Below are positions 48,902-60,033 of a stretch of 64,000 nucleotides of DNA, in pieces. The notes beneath the pieces are model-generated. The model was not told the DNA's origin. It made no database searches and saw only the letters and a list, made by a program, of their open reading frames with translations. Every line of letters begins with the position of its first letter. The first letter of the stretch is position 1. Source of the DNA: Chiridota heheva (taxonomy: Eukaryota; Echinodermata; Holothuroidea; Apodida; Chiridotidae); NCBI GenBank assembly GCA_020152595.1, contig JAIGNY010002217.1, forward strand, positions 481,001 through 545,000. The letters run 5' to 3'. A program made the position numbers and the translations under genes.

Positions 48902-48988
48902 CTTGGTTGATCATGGCATCTGTGTTCGATCGATTTTTCTTGCAGGATTTCCTGTAGTTGCAAAATGGAGTCGGATTCACAGGTATCT
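48902..48988 (-). CDS. ADP-ribosyl cyclase gene, exon with C-terminal disulfide region
   Basis: The minus-strand acceptor TATCTCGTAG ends at 48989 and the donor GTGAGG begins at 48901. The 87-bp exon continues the frame from 50148 (TT + A = Leu) and encodes DTCESDSILQLQEILQEKSI and then EHRCHDQP. The two cysteines are spaced as in the family (CD38 Cys254 and Cys275), separated by the helix that precedes the C-terminus. The exon ends two bases into a codon. The plus strand also shows an AG...GT frame around 48955-48981, which is a coincidence on the antisense side. Confidence 0.85.
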
Positions 48989-50147
48989 CTACGAGATAAA
49001 AAAACAATATCAACAAATTTTAGTTGATCGATATATCGGAAACATATTAATAAGGAAAACTTATTAATTAAAAGTTTGTAGTCAGTTGCAACAGATTTTC
49101 ATTCAGCCAACAAAGAGACACTCAAAAGGTTCAGTTAAACGATGCAACAGAAAAGGTGAAATACCCTTTCTGTTTTTCTTTGTATCTATTTTTGTACTAC
49201 TTATTCATTTAATCTAACAGTTACAGTATGATTTTAAGCGGCGTATTCAGCTTTTGCTGTCAACGTTTTTGGGACGGAAAAGCCATCACCAAATGTGGGA
49301 GTAAATGGACAATTAAATGGAACGACCATGGACAGGATTTGTCGAAAGTGGGATGGGAGTTAAAAGTGTGTGTGCACAGATGGTGGAAATTGGGGACAAT
49401 CATTATGTTTACACACATTCCAATTGTGAATACACCTGCAATTGGGGATATCCCTATTTGACAGAAAGCTTTCTCCCAATTTCACAGTTTAATGTCAAAT
49501 GCTACTGTATATTGTGGGTATCAAATATTTAAATTTTAAATCTAAATTATATAGCGCCATCAATAATGTGATGTTGCGGTCGTATGATTTTACACCTTCC
49601 CAATTAGAAATATACACATGGGACTTGAATTTTTACATTGGAAGTGTGGACATATTTATCTATCCCCATTTTGATAGAATGCACTTTTAGTACATATGTA
49701 AAAGTGTGTATCCCCACTTCAGTGTATGGTTTCATAGGCTTTCATACCAAGAAGGAATGGGAATTAACACGAATTCTCGGTGGGTATAGCATCTAAACAT
49801 ATCAAAAATTCTGTCATCTTTTTTTGCCGAAGTCCTTTAATTAAGATTTCCCCAGTTGATAGTTTCGTACGTCCCCAATTCCCACCTCCTACAAGTATGG
49901 GTGTGTGTGTGTGGAAGGAAAGGAAGGGGTGGGGGGGGGGGTGTCAAAATCACAACATCACGCTGAGATACACAAAAGTGAGGAGGAAATTCCCCCATTA
50001 GGTCCCCGAAATCCCGCCTATGACCATGACGACAGGGACGGGGAGGGGTTGGTAATTCTGAGGTATATTATGCCAGGAAAAATACCAGAATCATCAGAAA
50101 GCATTATAGGTAAATTTCAAAATGATGAAGGTAGTGTGCATACTTAC

Positions 50148-50240
50148 AATGGTTCATCATCGGGGAGTGTAATCACATATATATCAGCTCGTTTTATCCG
50201 CGAGCTTTCAAAATTTTCCAGTTCATATTGCGCAAAGAAG
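50148..50240 (-). CDS. ADP-ribosyl cyclase gene, exon with catalytic Glu
   Basis: The acceptor TTATTTCAG ends at 50241 and the donor GTAAGT begins at 50147. The 93-bp exon joins in phase (AG + C = Ser) and encodes SFFAQYELENFESSRIKRAD and then IYVITLPDDEP. FF-x-x-YEL-x-N matches Aplysia cyclase SFFGKYELPN; the Glu of YEL corresponds to the catalytic Glu179 (CD38 Glu226), and the Phe before it to the active-site Phe. This is the diagnostic block of the family. Chemistry in known members is cyclisation of NAD+ to cyclic ADP-ribose, hydrolysis, and base exchange to NAADP. Confidence 0.92.
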
Positions 50241-50859
50241 CTGAAATAATAAATATAAAAAGGAGTCACCTACGACCGAGAAATAGGTCTTTATCAGTGG
50301 TCAGGGCACTGAATAACGTATTTCTTCTACTCTACTTTCTCATGTTCTATCTAAACGGCTGTGACTGAGTCTACGACAGCTTCGCACCCATGACAACATG
50401 ATCTGGCTTACTATCGGATCAAAAGAGGTGCCACTGCAAGGATGTAGTAAGGTTTCTAAAAGTGGTGGGGCACAACCTCTGAGGAGGCCCTTCCCAAGTC
50501 ATATGCGTCTGTCCGCCCCCTGTCTGTATATAACAAAGTAAAGTAAAAGGAGCACTTCATCTTCAGAAAGGGGCACATTTCCAATGGGAACACATTATCC
50601 CGTATATGGGACTGACAAAAGTCGTCAGCTTCCTACTATTGGGTTAAGGGGCATTTCATTCTGAAAGGGGCACTTTGGTACCCCACAAAATTGTAAGTAT
50701 TATTTGCGTGTTTGCAAGCACAATGAATGTGAGCTTGTGTCATCTCATCAGGTTTTTTGCGCATGCAAATTTATTTTTAATTTTGATGACGAAACCCTTT
50801 TTGATTAGTCTGCTTATGACAAATTGGTTCATAGTGATGTACTAAAATTGATAACTTAC

Positions 50860-50939
50860 CTTTCGCTTGGATGGAATGCACCGTCTTCTCTATTGCTGTT
50901 AAAGAATATCTTGACATTATTTGTGGCATTAGTGGAAAA
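50860..50939 (-). CDS. ADP-ribosyl cyclase gene, short exon after the second active-site Trp
   Basis: The acceptor TTTGTTTCAG ends at 50940 and the donor GTAAGTTATC begins at 50859. The 80-bp exon starts in phase 0 after ...ASVY and encodes FSTNATNNVKIFFNSNREDG and then AFHPSE, the strand-loop segment that leads to the SFF-x-x-YEL block (compare VTYMVDGSNPKVPAYRPD in Aplysia). NAT is a possible N-glycosylation site, fitting a secreted or extracellular enzyme. Confidence 0.88.
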
Positions 50940-51776
50940 CTGAAACAAATTAAAAAATGACGGCTTATCAATGGAATCAATTTCTGAAAAATGACGGGCC
51001 CTTTAAGAGTGTGATCCAATTGGTTGTTTACACCCTTTGACTTAAGGCATAGGCCTATTTCCGTGCTGAAACATGAAGACAACACAAGTGAAAAACCATG
51101 TTGATATATCATTTTAAAGAAGAGTTATTCAAGTATAAAGCTGTCAGAGACTTGTGTACAAACGACTCACAAAAGTTTAAGTGTGGCACTCACGTTCCCA
51201 CAAAGCGTGTATGTATTCTAATGAAACACACTGAAAATAAGTGTGAAGAGGTGGGTAAAACATGTTCCTATAAACTATATTTTTCAATCCATCTAAATGA
51301 TTTACAGAAGAAAAAGATATTTCTAAAAGGAAATTAATTTTCAAAGAAACATGCCACAAAGGATGTACGAACACACATCCTTGATGCCACTCAAATTCAA
51401 TATAGGGAACTCCCTTTTTCCAGTTTTCAAGCCAAGGTCATTTTATGCAGGTTTTCGTCTGTGTACGTGGTTCTATATTTCCTTTTCGTACATACCTGCA
51501 TTTTCGATATGATGTACAAACAAATATGAGAAGATTGAATACAAATACCACATTTTGGAAATAAAAAAACCCTAAAACAATTACACGCAAATGTAACGTA
51601 TATCCTTTACCGGCCTGACCTCTTCGTCTTATAGAAGACTTAGATATGACGTCATGGATTCTGATTCCTCGTTAGTCCCACCCACTAATCTTATGATTAT
51701 GCAATGATATTTGTAGTAATACTTACCAGCTTACAAATCCTGGCCGATTTGCAAGATACATATAAACATAGGCGTA

Positions 51777-52134
51777 TGGGCACGTGCTTATATTATTATA
51801 TGAAGGGAGAGGGGGGTGGGGAGGAGGGAACGACTTTTTCCCGAAAAAAGAGCGATTGCTCTAATTTTGGGATGGGCTAAATTGCTCAATTGTTGGATTT
51901 TGTTGAAAATTTTATTACCACTAATCAGCATATCGAATACAACGAGTGAAAATTTTGCCTTTTGAACAACAAAAAAGTATCAGACTGATTTTTTTTCTTT
52001 TTTTTCCTTTTCATTTTTTATCAATTCACCTGTCCGCAAAACGCTGCTGCTGCCTGAAAAAATGTAGATTTATCGAAACTAGGGGGGAAATCCCCCTTGC
52101 CCACCCCCCTGCCTCCCCGTCCCATACGCCTATG
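51777..52134. mobile_element. Non-autonomous element with perfect 14-bp inverted ends
   Basis: CATAGGCGTATGGG at the left and CCCATACGCCTATG at the right are exact inverses, 358 bp apart, with no coding content. It lies in the cyclase intron between 50940 and 53250. No clear target duplication. Confidence 0.6.
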
Positions 52135-52616
52135 CGTATACATATCTTGTGTGATCCAAAGGTGAAAGGAAGTTGAAAAATAACGCTTTGAAAAATTCTA
52201 TCAAATCTCTTCAATCACACCAGCTGACTGTGAAAAGACCCTGCAATCCAGTATGAATTAAGCTTAAACCAGTTAGAGCATGCATGCGTCCAGGGCCAGG
52301 GTGAGACGGATAAGCATTTATGGCGCACGTGGTTCCACATGCTGACATGCAGGCAGCGGTACCGCCAAGAGGGTGGAAAGAGGAAAATTTTCCTGGCCTC
52401 GTAACCCTTCCCCCCCATTTTTGACTACCCCACACACACACACACACACACACTTTCGGAAGGCAAATCTGTCCCATGGGATAAAGTGTCATTCGTATAC
52501 AATTTTGTGAGGTAAATGTTTCGCGCTTGCAAAAATGTATTCCATTCACCTTGTTTCTCCTAAGGATACCTATTTCTGAATCCCTCACGAGCCCGAGCCC
52601 TCGGTGCAATTCTTCC

Positions 52617-52772
52617 AGCACCATGAATGGTGATGGTAATGGGGAAGAATCCAACACCATCTATGGTGATGGTAATTCTTCGAGCACCATGGATGGTGAT
52701 GGTAATTCTTCCAGCACCATGGATGGTGATGGTAATTTTTCCAGCACCATGGATGGTCATGGTAATGGGGAG
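52617..52772. repeat. 30-bp tandem repeat, about five copies
   Basis: The unit is CCAGCACCATGGATGGTGAT plus GGTAATTCTT. It keeps a 10-codon period (SSTMDGDGNS) on the plus strand. A (CA)n run lies nearby at 52432-52452. It lies in an intron of the cyclase gene on the other strand; no gene is supported. Confidence 0.88.
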
Positions 52773-53250
52773 ATGAGGTCCGATAATAAACTTTTTCGGC
52801 AAAATAATGTTCTGGTTATGCTTACCCAAGCCCTCCCACTTGCGGCAGTTTTGCCTCTGTCTATCAGTCTGCATGACGGTCAGGCTAATTTACATGAATT
52901 TGACAAATAATTCAAATAATGTCAAATGGCTGATATTCACGTGTTCATAATTGACCAATCGTTTACTTCGAGAATCTTATCGACCAATTACATTTCTTGA
53001 CTGTCTGCACAATTCACGCGCGGTGCAGGGACCAACCGTAAGAAAACAATGCTTTCAAACGCTCATCATACATAAAGGTAATACGCGCGCTCATCGTTAC
53101 TTACAACTTTCGCTCCAGTACATGCTGCTGATTTCTTAGAAGGCAAAATTCCCTCAGCAGTTGATTCAGTGATTAGTCAAAATAAATACTTAAGTCATCA
53201 CGTTTGACGAAATTCGGGTTTAAAAAAGTTCCATTGATTATGATACTTAC

Positions 53251-53493
53251 ATAGACTGAAGCTCTGGCCCAAAATGAGTCCATAGCCCCTTCACCAAAAC
53301 CACAATCCTTTTCACCCGGACACTTTTGTTTTTCAATCCCGTCAGAACTATTTTCAGAATTATTTATACCACAGAAAATCATTCCATTTACGAGGGCACC
53401 GACGAGAGTGTAATCTAACGGCCACATTCTTTCGCCGTGATTGGAGTACGCCCTGACTGTGCTGTAGATATCCCATCCATCCCAGAAATTGGC
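53251..53493 (-). CDS. ADP-ribosyl cyclase gene, main core exon
   Basis: The acceptor TTGTTTTAG ends at 53494 and the donor GTAAGTATC begins at 53250. The exon is 243 bp (81 codons), phase 0 at both ends. It encodes ANFWDGWDIYSTVRAYSNHG, matching the first active-site Trp block (MFWSGVYDEAHDYANTG in Aplysia). Next is MWPLDYTLVGALVNGMIFCG, at the place of the signature TLEDTL...WCG. Then come two further cysteines (KCPGEKDCG) and MDSFWARASVY, the second active-site Trp (SFWGMAS in Aplysia). Compared with TLEDTL, the Glu (CD38 Glu146) is Asp and the following Asp is Tyr, a change in the residues that set the balance of cyclase and hydrolase in CD38. NNS is a possible glycosylation site. Confidence 0.93.
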
Positions 53494-54344
53494 CTAAAAC
53501 AATGAAAAGGGAGAAAATAGTCAGACTTCATATATTGGGTACCCATGCAGTGTCGTGTTTATGGTGATATTGGGGATTACCCCCCCCCCCTCCCCACCTT
53601 CCCTAAAAAAACGTAAATAAACCGTAAAAAGATCTGCAATTTTGGACCAAACGGCTTCAATTCTGGACCGAACGTTTTCAATTTCGGATCAAAAATCTTC
53701 ATTTGTCGATCAAAAATCCTTAATTTTGGAACGAAGTTTACAATTTAGGGGCAGAAATATCCAAGTTAAAATATGAACCAATATCTACGACTTAGTAGAC
53801 CTCAATATTTTAAGCTAGACACGCCCACCCCCTTCCCCCACCCCCTCTCGTACCATCAATAAAAGAACATGAGAAAATGTAAAAACAAATGAACCTGCAT
53901 GTTCATCGACATACAGAAAATTATCTGAAGTTGAAATCATCAGACGCGGACCACTAGCTTAAACCATTCACATGTGACCAATAGATATTTAGATCATAAG
54001 CGTTCTTTATCCACTTCTTCTTTTCTGGGATTCGCCCTGATCTGCTCATTGTAAACTACGCTCCTGGCTACTCTCAGTGAAAGAACATGAGAAAATGTAA
54101 AACATTACAACCTGATGTCCATAGACACATAGAAAGTTATCTGAAGTTAGATTCACCATCGCACGCTGACAACTAGCTTAAGCCATTCACATGTGACTAA
54201 TAGATTTTTAGAGTTTAAACGTTCTTTACCCATTTCGCGATCTGCTCATTGTATTAGAAAGGAGCCCTCCCCCACCCCCTCCCTCTCCGCCCTCCCTCCA
54301 TTAGCGACGACATGGCTTCAGTTGACTTGAAGTAGATTAATGGA
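53494..54344 (-). other. Cyclase intron DNA next to the core exon
   Basis: A C-run of 10 lies at about 53581. Diverged direct repeats occur near 53860-53960 and 54080-54190; each has AAAGAACATGAGAAAATGTA, AACCTG...ATGTCCAT, TTATCTGAAGTT and TAGCTTAA(A/G)CCATTCACATG. The spacing is about 215 bp. Confidence 0.6.
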
Positions 54345-54927
54345 TTAGTTCAGGGGTCAAACAAGTCTATTTGATATGAAAGAGGACTTCAAAATAAACA
54401 AAATGGTAAAGAAAGCATTCAAAATTCTTATTCCGTTAAAGAGATATTTAAGTTTAGAATCAATTGGGTTAGAAACGATTGAAATCAGACTAGTTGTGAT
54501 GTCATAGCCTCAGATTCCCCAAAGTGTTTATGTATTCTATCATATTTAGTCCTGTGATTTTGTGGCTTAAAAACTATTGAATGTGTCAAGAAAGTAGTAA
54601 AACACAATCTTGTAAGGGTTATTATAATATACCCCCAGAAGAAAAGTTGAGGGCAAAAATTAAACTAGTAAAAAAGTTAAGTAAATTTTATTTGAAATAC
54701 ATTCACAATTTAAGTTTTTGTTAAGAATGTGAGGATTAGGACGCCAACTTTCGATATTAGACTTATGGTACTACACAAGTCACTTCTACACAGATAAGAC
54801 AGAGCTTGAAACTAATCTTGTAAATCTCCTCAACGGAATGAGATTTTGAATGTTTTTTTTCACCATTTTGTTTCCTTTGAAGTCCTCTTTCATATAAAAT
54901 AAAGTTGCTTGACCACTGAACTTATCC
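54345..54927. mobile_element. MITE with long inverted arms (family M5)
   Basis: The left arm TTAGTTCAGGGGTCAAACAA followed by GATATGAAAGAGGACTTC is mirrored at the right by GAAGTCCTCTTTCATAT and TTGACCACTGAACTTA. The arms extend about 100 bp inward and include ATTCTTATTCCGTTAAAGAG, which resembles ATATCTTATTCCGTTTAAAA of family M1. Non-coding. Confidence 0.75.
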
Positions 54928-55344
54928 TTTCTTCAGCTTTCTGTAAATCTATTATTGTCAGTCCGTGAGCGTCCCGATAAAGAGAGTAAAAAAGGCAATG
55001 GTAAATTTCAAAAAGCAACTTTTGAATATTCATATCCTACCAGTAGTCAAAATTTCACAGCAGCCAATGGACGTTCGAACAATCCAGAGCGGAAAATGTT
55101 AACAGCGGCTTTAAAGTGTATGATCGAATGACGTCACGTGACAATTTCTCTTATTTGAAAGTTTTTGGGGTTATTGTCGTCATGCAAGATTGAAATATCT
55201 AAACTATATTCTAATTAGATACTAGGAATACCTGGTGCAGGGATTTGTTATCTAAATAACACACCCGTATATCAGTATATCTGGTGTTTGATTGACAGCT
55301 TTCGGGTTCTGCGTGTGCAAATCATTACAATACGAAGCAGTTAA

Positions 55345-56054
55345 AGGAATATTCCCATAAATTCTTATTTTCATAAAAACAATTATAGAGGACTATTAAA
55401 GGACCGACATCGTGTTTAAAATGTGGCGGCGTACATTTTATTCTCAAACGACAGTAATTGGCCTATCAACGTAAGTGCATTGTGTTTCGACCAATCAAAA
55501 CACACGAATTTAATTCGAATTACCTCGTGCGTTAGAGACGAAAACTGGCCTTTTAAAGAAAAATATTGATAAACATTCATTACCATATATTATTCCGTTT
55601 AAAAGATATTGCATTTTAAAGATTTACCGTGTTTGAAAAAGTGTCAAGTGCAGTGTTATAATTGCAAATTCAAAACAATTGTTTATGCGCGCAGGCTACA
55701 TTCATTGTTTCTTCCTCCAGAGTGTAAGGAACATGTGCAGATGGGTAAACAACGTTCTTGTAAAGTGCATGCTATACCCCATATCAATAATTAAACAAAA
55801 CTTGCTTCCAATACTTGAAACATAAGCAGTTCATTTTCATAAGACTACATCAAAATTGTCGTGGACTGGTGGATTTGCGTTGATAAGCAGAAAACGTCAC
55901 ACTGACACTGTACACTGTGAGGTCACTTGTAAATTTTTGGAAATGTAATAACTCCTAAACGGAATCAAATATCAACATGATTTTTTCAGCAATTTGTTTC
56001 TTTAAGACTTCTCTGTCATACATATGAAACTGAAAATCCACGGGAATATTCCTT
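55345..56054. mobile_element. MITE family M1 relative, flanked by TTAA
   Basis: It begins AGGAATATTCCCATAAATTC after TTAA at 55341 and ends CCACGGGAATATTCCTT before TTAA at 56055. Words of the M1 arms (TAATAACTCCTAAACGGAAT, ATTTGTTTCTTTAA) are present on the right. The interior differs from the other copies and holds another TTAAAGGACCGAC start at about 55396 that may be a further nested element. Confidence 0.7.
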
Positions 56055-56080
56055 TTAAAGAAAGTTTTCCGTGGATTTAA

Positions 56081-56652
56081 GGAATATTCCCATAAATTTT
56101 CATTTTTTCCATACATGATAGAGAATTTTTTAGAAACAAAGTGGGAAAAAAACTATATTAATATCTTATTCCGTTAGAAGTTACGAAATTCCTAAAGTAT
56201 TTTTGATTTTAGACAAAAGTGACTGATTGGCAACATCTGTGATATCATAGATACAATTTCAACAAAACGTCTTTTGTATTTCTTTAAAAGTGATTTTGAT
56301 TTTTTGTTATCATTGTAAATGTTGTGTACATCAAAAAAAAAAAAATTGTAAAATTATATATTCCACCTATCTCTATGACAAACCAAAAATGCTATTTGAT
56401 TATGTAAAAAAATGTGGTGATTAAATTCATAAGAAATACATAAGAACTGTGCTGGAATTGCCTTAATGAGTATGATTGACATCACCAAGCTGAAGGACAT
56501 ATACTGTGCGAGGTGTTTTTAAAAACAGTTTTCTACTCTTAAATTGTTATAACTTCTAAACGGAATAGATATTAACAGTTTTTTTTACCACCTTGTTTCT
56601 TTTAAATTTTCTCTATCATATATACAAAAATGAAAATCCATGGTTATAACCT
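56081..56652. mobile_element. MITE family M1, flanked by TTAA
   Basis: It begins GGAATATTCCCATAAATTTT after TTAA at 56077 and ends near TTAA at 56653. It has about 120-bp inverted arms and is colinear with 15882-16427 (shared AAGTGACTGATTGGCAACAT-like, ATGTTGTGTACATC-like and TTGTTATAACTT words) but in the opposite orientation. Only 19 bp separate it from the previous element. Confidence 0.75.
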
Positions 56653-56961
56653 TTAAAACATACCTTCACGTTAAACCTGATTTGTCGTCTCTCTGCATAT
56701 CATCATGAGGCTTTCTGTTGATAGCTCCTAATATCATGCAGGGCAATGTAATGCCAGCTTATGATTATTACGTAACATTGCGCATTTTATCTCCGCATGC
56801 AGACTATGCTTTGACAACGATTGCCTGACTATTACGAACCATTAGGCTAAAATAAAAAGTCTTTTTCGTAGCTATGATTCAAATGGTTTGATTGGTTGAA
56901 ATTTCAAGCTATTGAAACGATTGTTGGCGCTTATTTTACGATATGAATAAAGGAAAAATAT

Positions 56962-57170
56962 AGTCTACCTACTCCGCCAGTGCGCCACAACTGGTTATCA
57001 AAGGCCGTGGACATTGACTTGGTTGTCGATGTTATATCTGTCCGTACGTCGTACCTGTGTTCTCGTCCAGGTCGTATTAAGCGTTTCGTAATAGCATTGT
57101 TACTATCGTAACCAAATACGCAGGCGACGACCCTGTCATTGTAATTGTGTGTTCACTCGTCGTCGTCGCA
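56962..57170 (+). mobile_element. tRNA-derived SINE (S1), head-deleted copy
   Basis: AGTCTACCTACT at 56963 is followed at once by the body (GCCAGTGCGCCACAACTGGT, ACATTGACTTGGTTGTCGAT, GTGTTCTCGTC), so the part with the A and B boxes is deleted. It is followed in tandem by a fuller copy. Confidence 0.7.
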
Positions 57171-57466
57171 GTCTACCTACTAAGGTGTTGCGGTTATCAT
57201 ACATGTCTACAGACCACGAGGCCCTGGGTTCAATCAAGCCTGGGTTGGGTAGACACGCCAGTGCACCACAACTGGTTATCGAAGGCCGTGGACATTGACT
57301 TGGTTGTCGATGTTACGTCTGTGCGTACGTCGTACCTGTGTTCTCGTCCGGGTCGTATTAAGCGTTTCGTGATAGCATTGTCTGATTGTTACTATTATAA
57401 CTGTATAACCGACGAACCCCGTCATTGTAATTGTGTGTTCACTCGTCGTCAGCGAGTATAGCATAG
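57171..57466 (+). mobile_element. tRNA-derived SINE (S1), fuller copy
   Basis: An A-box-like AAGGTGTTGCGGTTATCATA lies at 57182 and a B-box-like GGGTTCAATCAAGCC at about 57228; then comes the same body as the preceding copy. It ends in TGTGTTCACTCGTCGTC, like the copies at 42125 and 57150. The B box carries a small insertion, so Pol III activity is doubtful. Confidence 0.75.
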
Positions 57467-57499
57467 CTCTTTAAGCATAGTCAGATTTAACGTCCCGAA

Positions 57500-57640
57500 A
57501 GCATCCAATGCCGGACATTATATCAAGACGGCCACGGCCTTTGATAACCAGTTGTGAACTCACTGGTTGCAGACCCACCGAGATACGAGCCCGGGACGTG
57601 CGGGTGAGAGGACAAAGCACTAACCACTACACCACGAAGG
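57500..57640 (-). mobile_element. tRNA-headed SINE, minus strand
   Basis: On the minus strand the head reads CGTGGTGTAGTGGTTAGTGC (A box TGGTGTAGTGG), followed by CCCGGGCTCGTATCTCGG (B-box region) and then the S1 body words ACTGGTTATCAAAGGCCGTG. It is an S1 relative with a different, better kept tRNA-like head. Confidence 0.65.
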
Positions 57641-57895
57641 TCTGTATTTAAAATAAAAGACCTCCATTGTTAACAGGTTAATGACGTATGCTCAGGCGGT
57701 TTGGGCGATAACTTCAAAATTATTTTTCAAATCAAAAGTAATGAGTATTATAAAGACATGACGCAATCTACGATTCTCAGAAAATATTGAGTTTACAGGT
57801 TTAGCTGACATCGAATGTTAGGAAAAAAGACTTTAAAATTCTGAGGGCCTTTAATTTGAAAGGTCTCCGTTACGATGTGAATTCTAACCTGTTAA

Positions 57896-58166
57896 AGGAA
57901 ATGTATCGTCAAATTCAGAACGGAACGTCGCCGTGTTGATAACGTCACTTCCGGTTTTTGATTTTCCTTACTGATTGCGAGAAATTAGTGATTTTATCGA
58001 TAATACACGTAGGCTCCTATGTACACGATACATGTTCTGTCCGGCGAATGGGCGATCAATACCATCGCAGATATCTCGCAATCAAGAAGGAAAATTGAAA
58101 ACCGGGAGGGACGTTTACAGTTCACTTCTGAATTTATTTATGGGACGATATCTTTCCTTCAAAGGT
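57896..58166. mobile_element. MITE family M4, copy 3
   Basis: Starts AGGAAATGTATCGTC after TTAA at 57892 and ends GGGACGATATCTTTCCTTCA. It keeps AACGTCACTTCCGG, TTATCGATAA, ATCTCGCAATCAAGAAGGAA and AAAACCGGGAGGGACGTT. Confidence 0.7.
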
Positions 58167-58515
58167 TAAATGTTCTTGAGAATATTCAAACTTTATATTT
58201 GTGATGTATGAATAAGGAATCAACTACAGATTTTCGTGCAATGATTTGGATTTCATTCCAAAATTTCAGGTATAGTGTAAATAATGACTCTCTTCGAAAT
58301 CGATTGAAACAACGGAAGAAATTTAAAGAATTACATTTTGATTTTGAGCTATCCGTCCCAGTCATACATCACAAATGTTGCACAAAACAACAAAAATCAA
58401 TACAATTTTGATCAGTCATAACACAGAAACTTAGTGATATTTTCAAATTTCAAAAAATATTCTTCTTAACTTTTCATACTCTTCAGCTCTTTTAACTGTT
58501 TAACCAATATATAAA

Positions 58516-58745
58516 TTGGTGCAGTAGCTCAGTGGTTTAGAAGTCATACTCGTATTCGAAAGGTACCGAGTTCGATTCCCATCGTACTTTGCTTGCTTCA
58601 GTCCACTCAACTGTATAATGAGTATGTTAATCTGCGATGGACTGGCATCCCGTCCAGGGGGAGTCATACTCTCATCTGACTGCGCCATTGAAACTAGGGA
58701 TAAGCATCGGCTCTATGAGCCTAATGGCTCGGATGGATTTAGCTT
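58516..58745 (+). mobile_element. tRNA-derived SINE, second family (S2)
   Basis: The A-box-like TAGCTCAGTGG lies at 58525-58535 and the B-box-like AGTTCGATTCC at 58569. The body is GATGGACTGGCATCCCGTCC, AGGGGGAGTCATACTC, GGGATAAGCATCGGCTCTAT and GAGCCTAATGGCTCGGATGG. The GATGGACTGG...CCCGTCCAGGG block is shared by SINE and LINE tails in many animals. The head is better preserved than in S1. Confidence 0.8.
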
Positions 58746-60033
58746 TAGAAATATAGAAATTGCTTTGACTTATGTCCATAGACCTTTAATTTAATCGAAA
58801 TAGGTAGGCATATATGAATAAAACGGTCTCTATACTTCAATTCAGGGCCGTAATTGGGACATGTAACGCCCATTTTTCAGCAACATTTTAAAATTCAATA
58901 CATTTTGGGGCAAATTGTTCTCTTGTCCCCAACTTTATGGATAACAGGCCACCCCAGAATACCCCACCCCCTCCCCTCCCCTTCACACACATACACACTT
59001 TTCAGATCACGGCCGTTTTAATGACATATTTACAGTGCAGAAGAAAAAAAAATGACATTCGTCAATATTTCTTCATGAGATAAATTCAATTTTGAAAATT
59101 TGAAATGACAGTTCCCTGCCCAGATGCTCCAATAAAGGTAAGTCACAATCCACGATTCTCAGAAAATATTGACAGTTGCCGCTGACATTACACGTTAAAC
59201 AACCCTCAAGGGTTTACATTAAAAGGTCTCCGCTAAGATGCGACGCACAAATGATTATTTTCGTTGCATTGGCTGAGATTTCATGTCCCTGGAGAAATAT
59301 ATATATATATATTCACAAATAAAGAGCTATTACTTCCACTGCAGCTTTAAAGCATGACATTCGCGAGACGTAACATGGGGTATGGCGAAAATTAAAATAT
59401 CTTCCACACATCTGCATTCTTTGTTGACACACTTCGTGTTCTTCTTAGATTAACGTGGATGCAGCCGAGTGGCGGAACTACGGGGGTGCATGGGGCATAT
59501 TCCCTGACGATATCGCCCCCCCCCCCCACCCTTTGACATTCCCCTATAAAAGTGACATATTTTGTCCAGTTTATAGGCTTTTTTCACCATGAGACTAAAT
59601 TTCCCCTCTCTTGCCCCCAATGACCAAGATCCTGGCGCCGCCAATGACCAAGATCCTGGCGCCGCCACTGTAGCCAGGGGTAGACGGGATTGTGTGCTCC
59701 AGATAATGTGGTAAAAGGTCCAGAAAATATGCTAAAAGATTTCGAGTCGATGACATGTTCTTCCTGTTCAAAACAACTTAGCCTCCGAATAGTGTAATTG
59801 ACTGCCGCATCTTAAACAAGTTTGAAAGAAAATATATATTTGGCCATATTAGGCGATGTCCCCCCCTTCCTCCCCCACCCCCTTCCCTCTCCAATTCGAA
59901 AGTCTTTCACCGAAAACTTATATACAATTTAAATTGTCAATAACAATATATTTCAGACAGGACTTCCGTTTTTCTTCAATCTCACAGAGAAACGATTTAC
60001 AAGTTATTCCAAGTTCCTACACTCATAAAATAA
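58746..60033. other. Cyclase intron DNA, no gene recognised
   Basis: Contains C-rich runs near 58960 and 59517. A possible element lies between GTGGCGGAACTACGGGGGTG (59470) and GGCGCCGCCAC (59658). There is also an 18-bp direct duplication, CCAATGACCAAGATCCTGGC, near 59619-59658. Confidence 0.5.

Noticed and set aside
48946-48981. Plus-strand exon between TTCTTGCAG and GTATCTC
   Set aside because: The opposite strand encodes the cyclase exon 48988-48902 with matching phase and conserved cysteines; the plus-strand frame has a stop and no similarity.
49228-49461. Trp-rich open frame (FWDGKAIT...WTIKWND)
   Set aside because: Short, no conserved pattern recognised, no splice partners; it lies in a cyclase intron.
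52527-52910. Small Ser/Asp/Gly-repeat protein gene
   Set aside because: The frame is built on a 30-bp tandem repeat in an intron of the cyclase gene; no homologous domain or start context seen.
58516-58590. A functional tRNA gene
   Set aside because: A and B boxes are present but the anticodon stem and acceptor stem do not pair well, and a SINE body follows directly.
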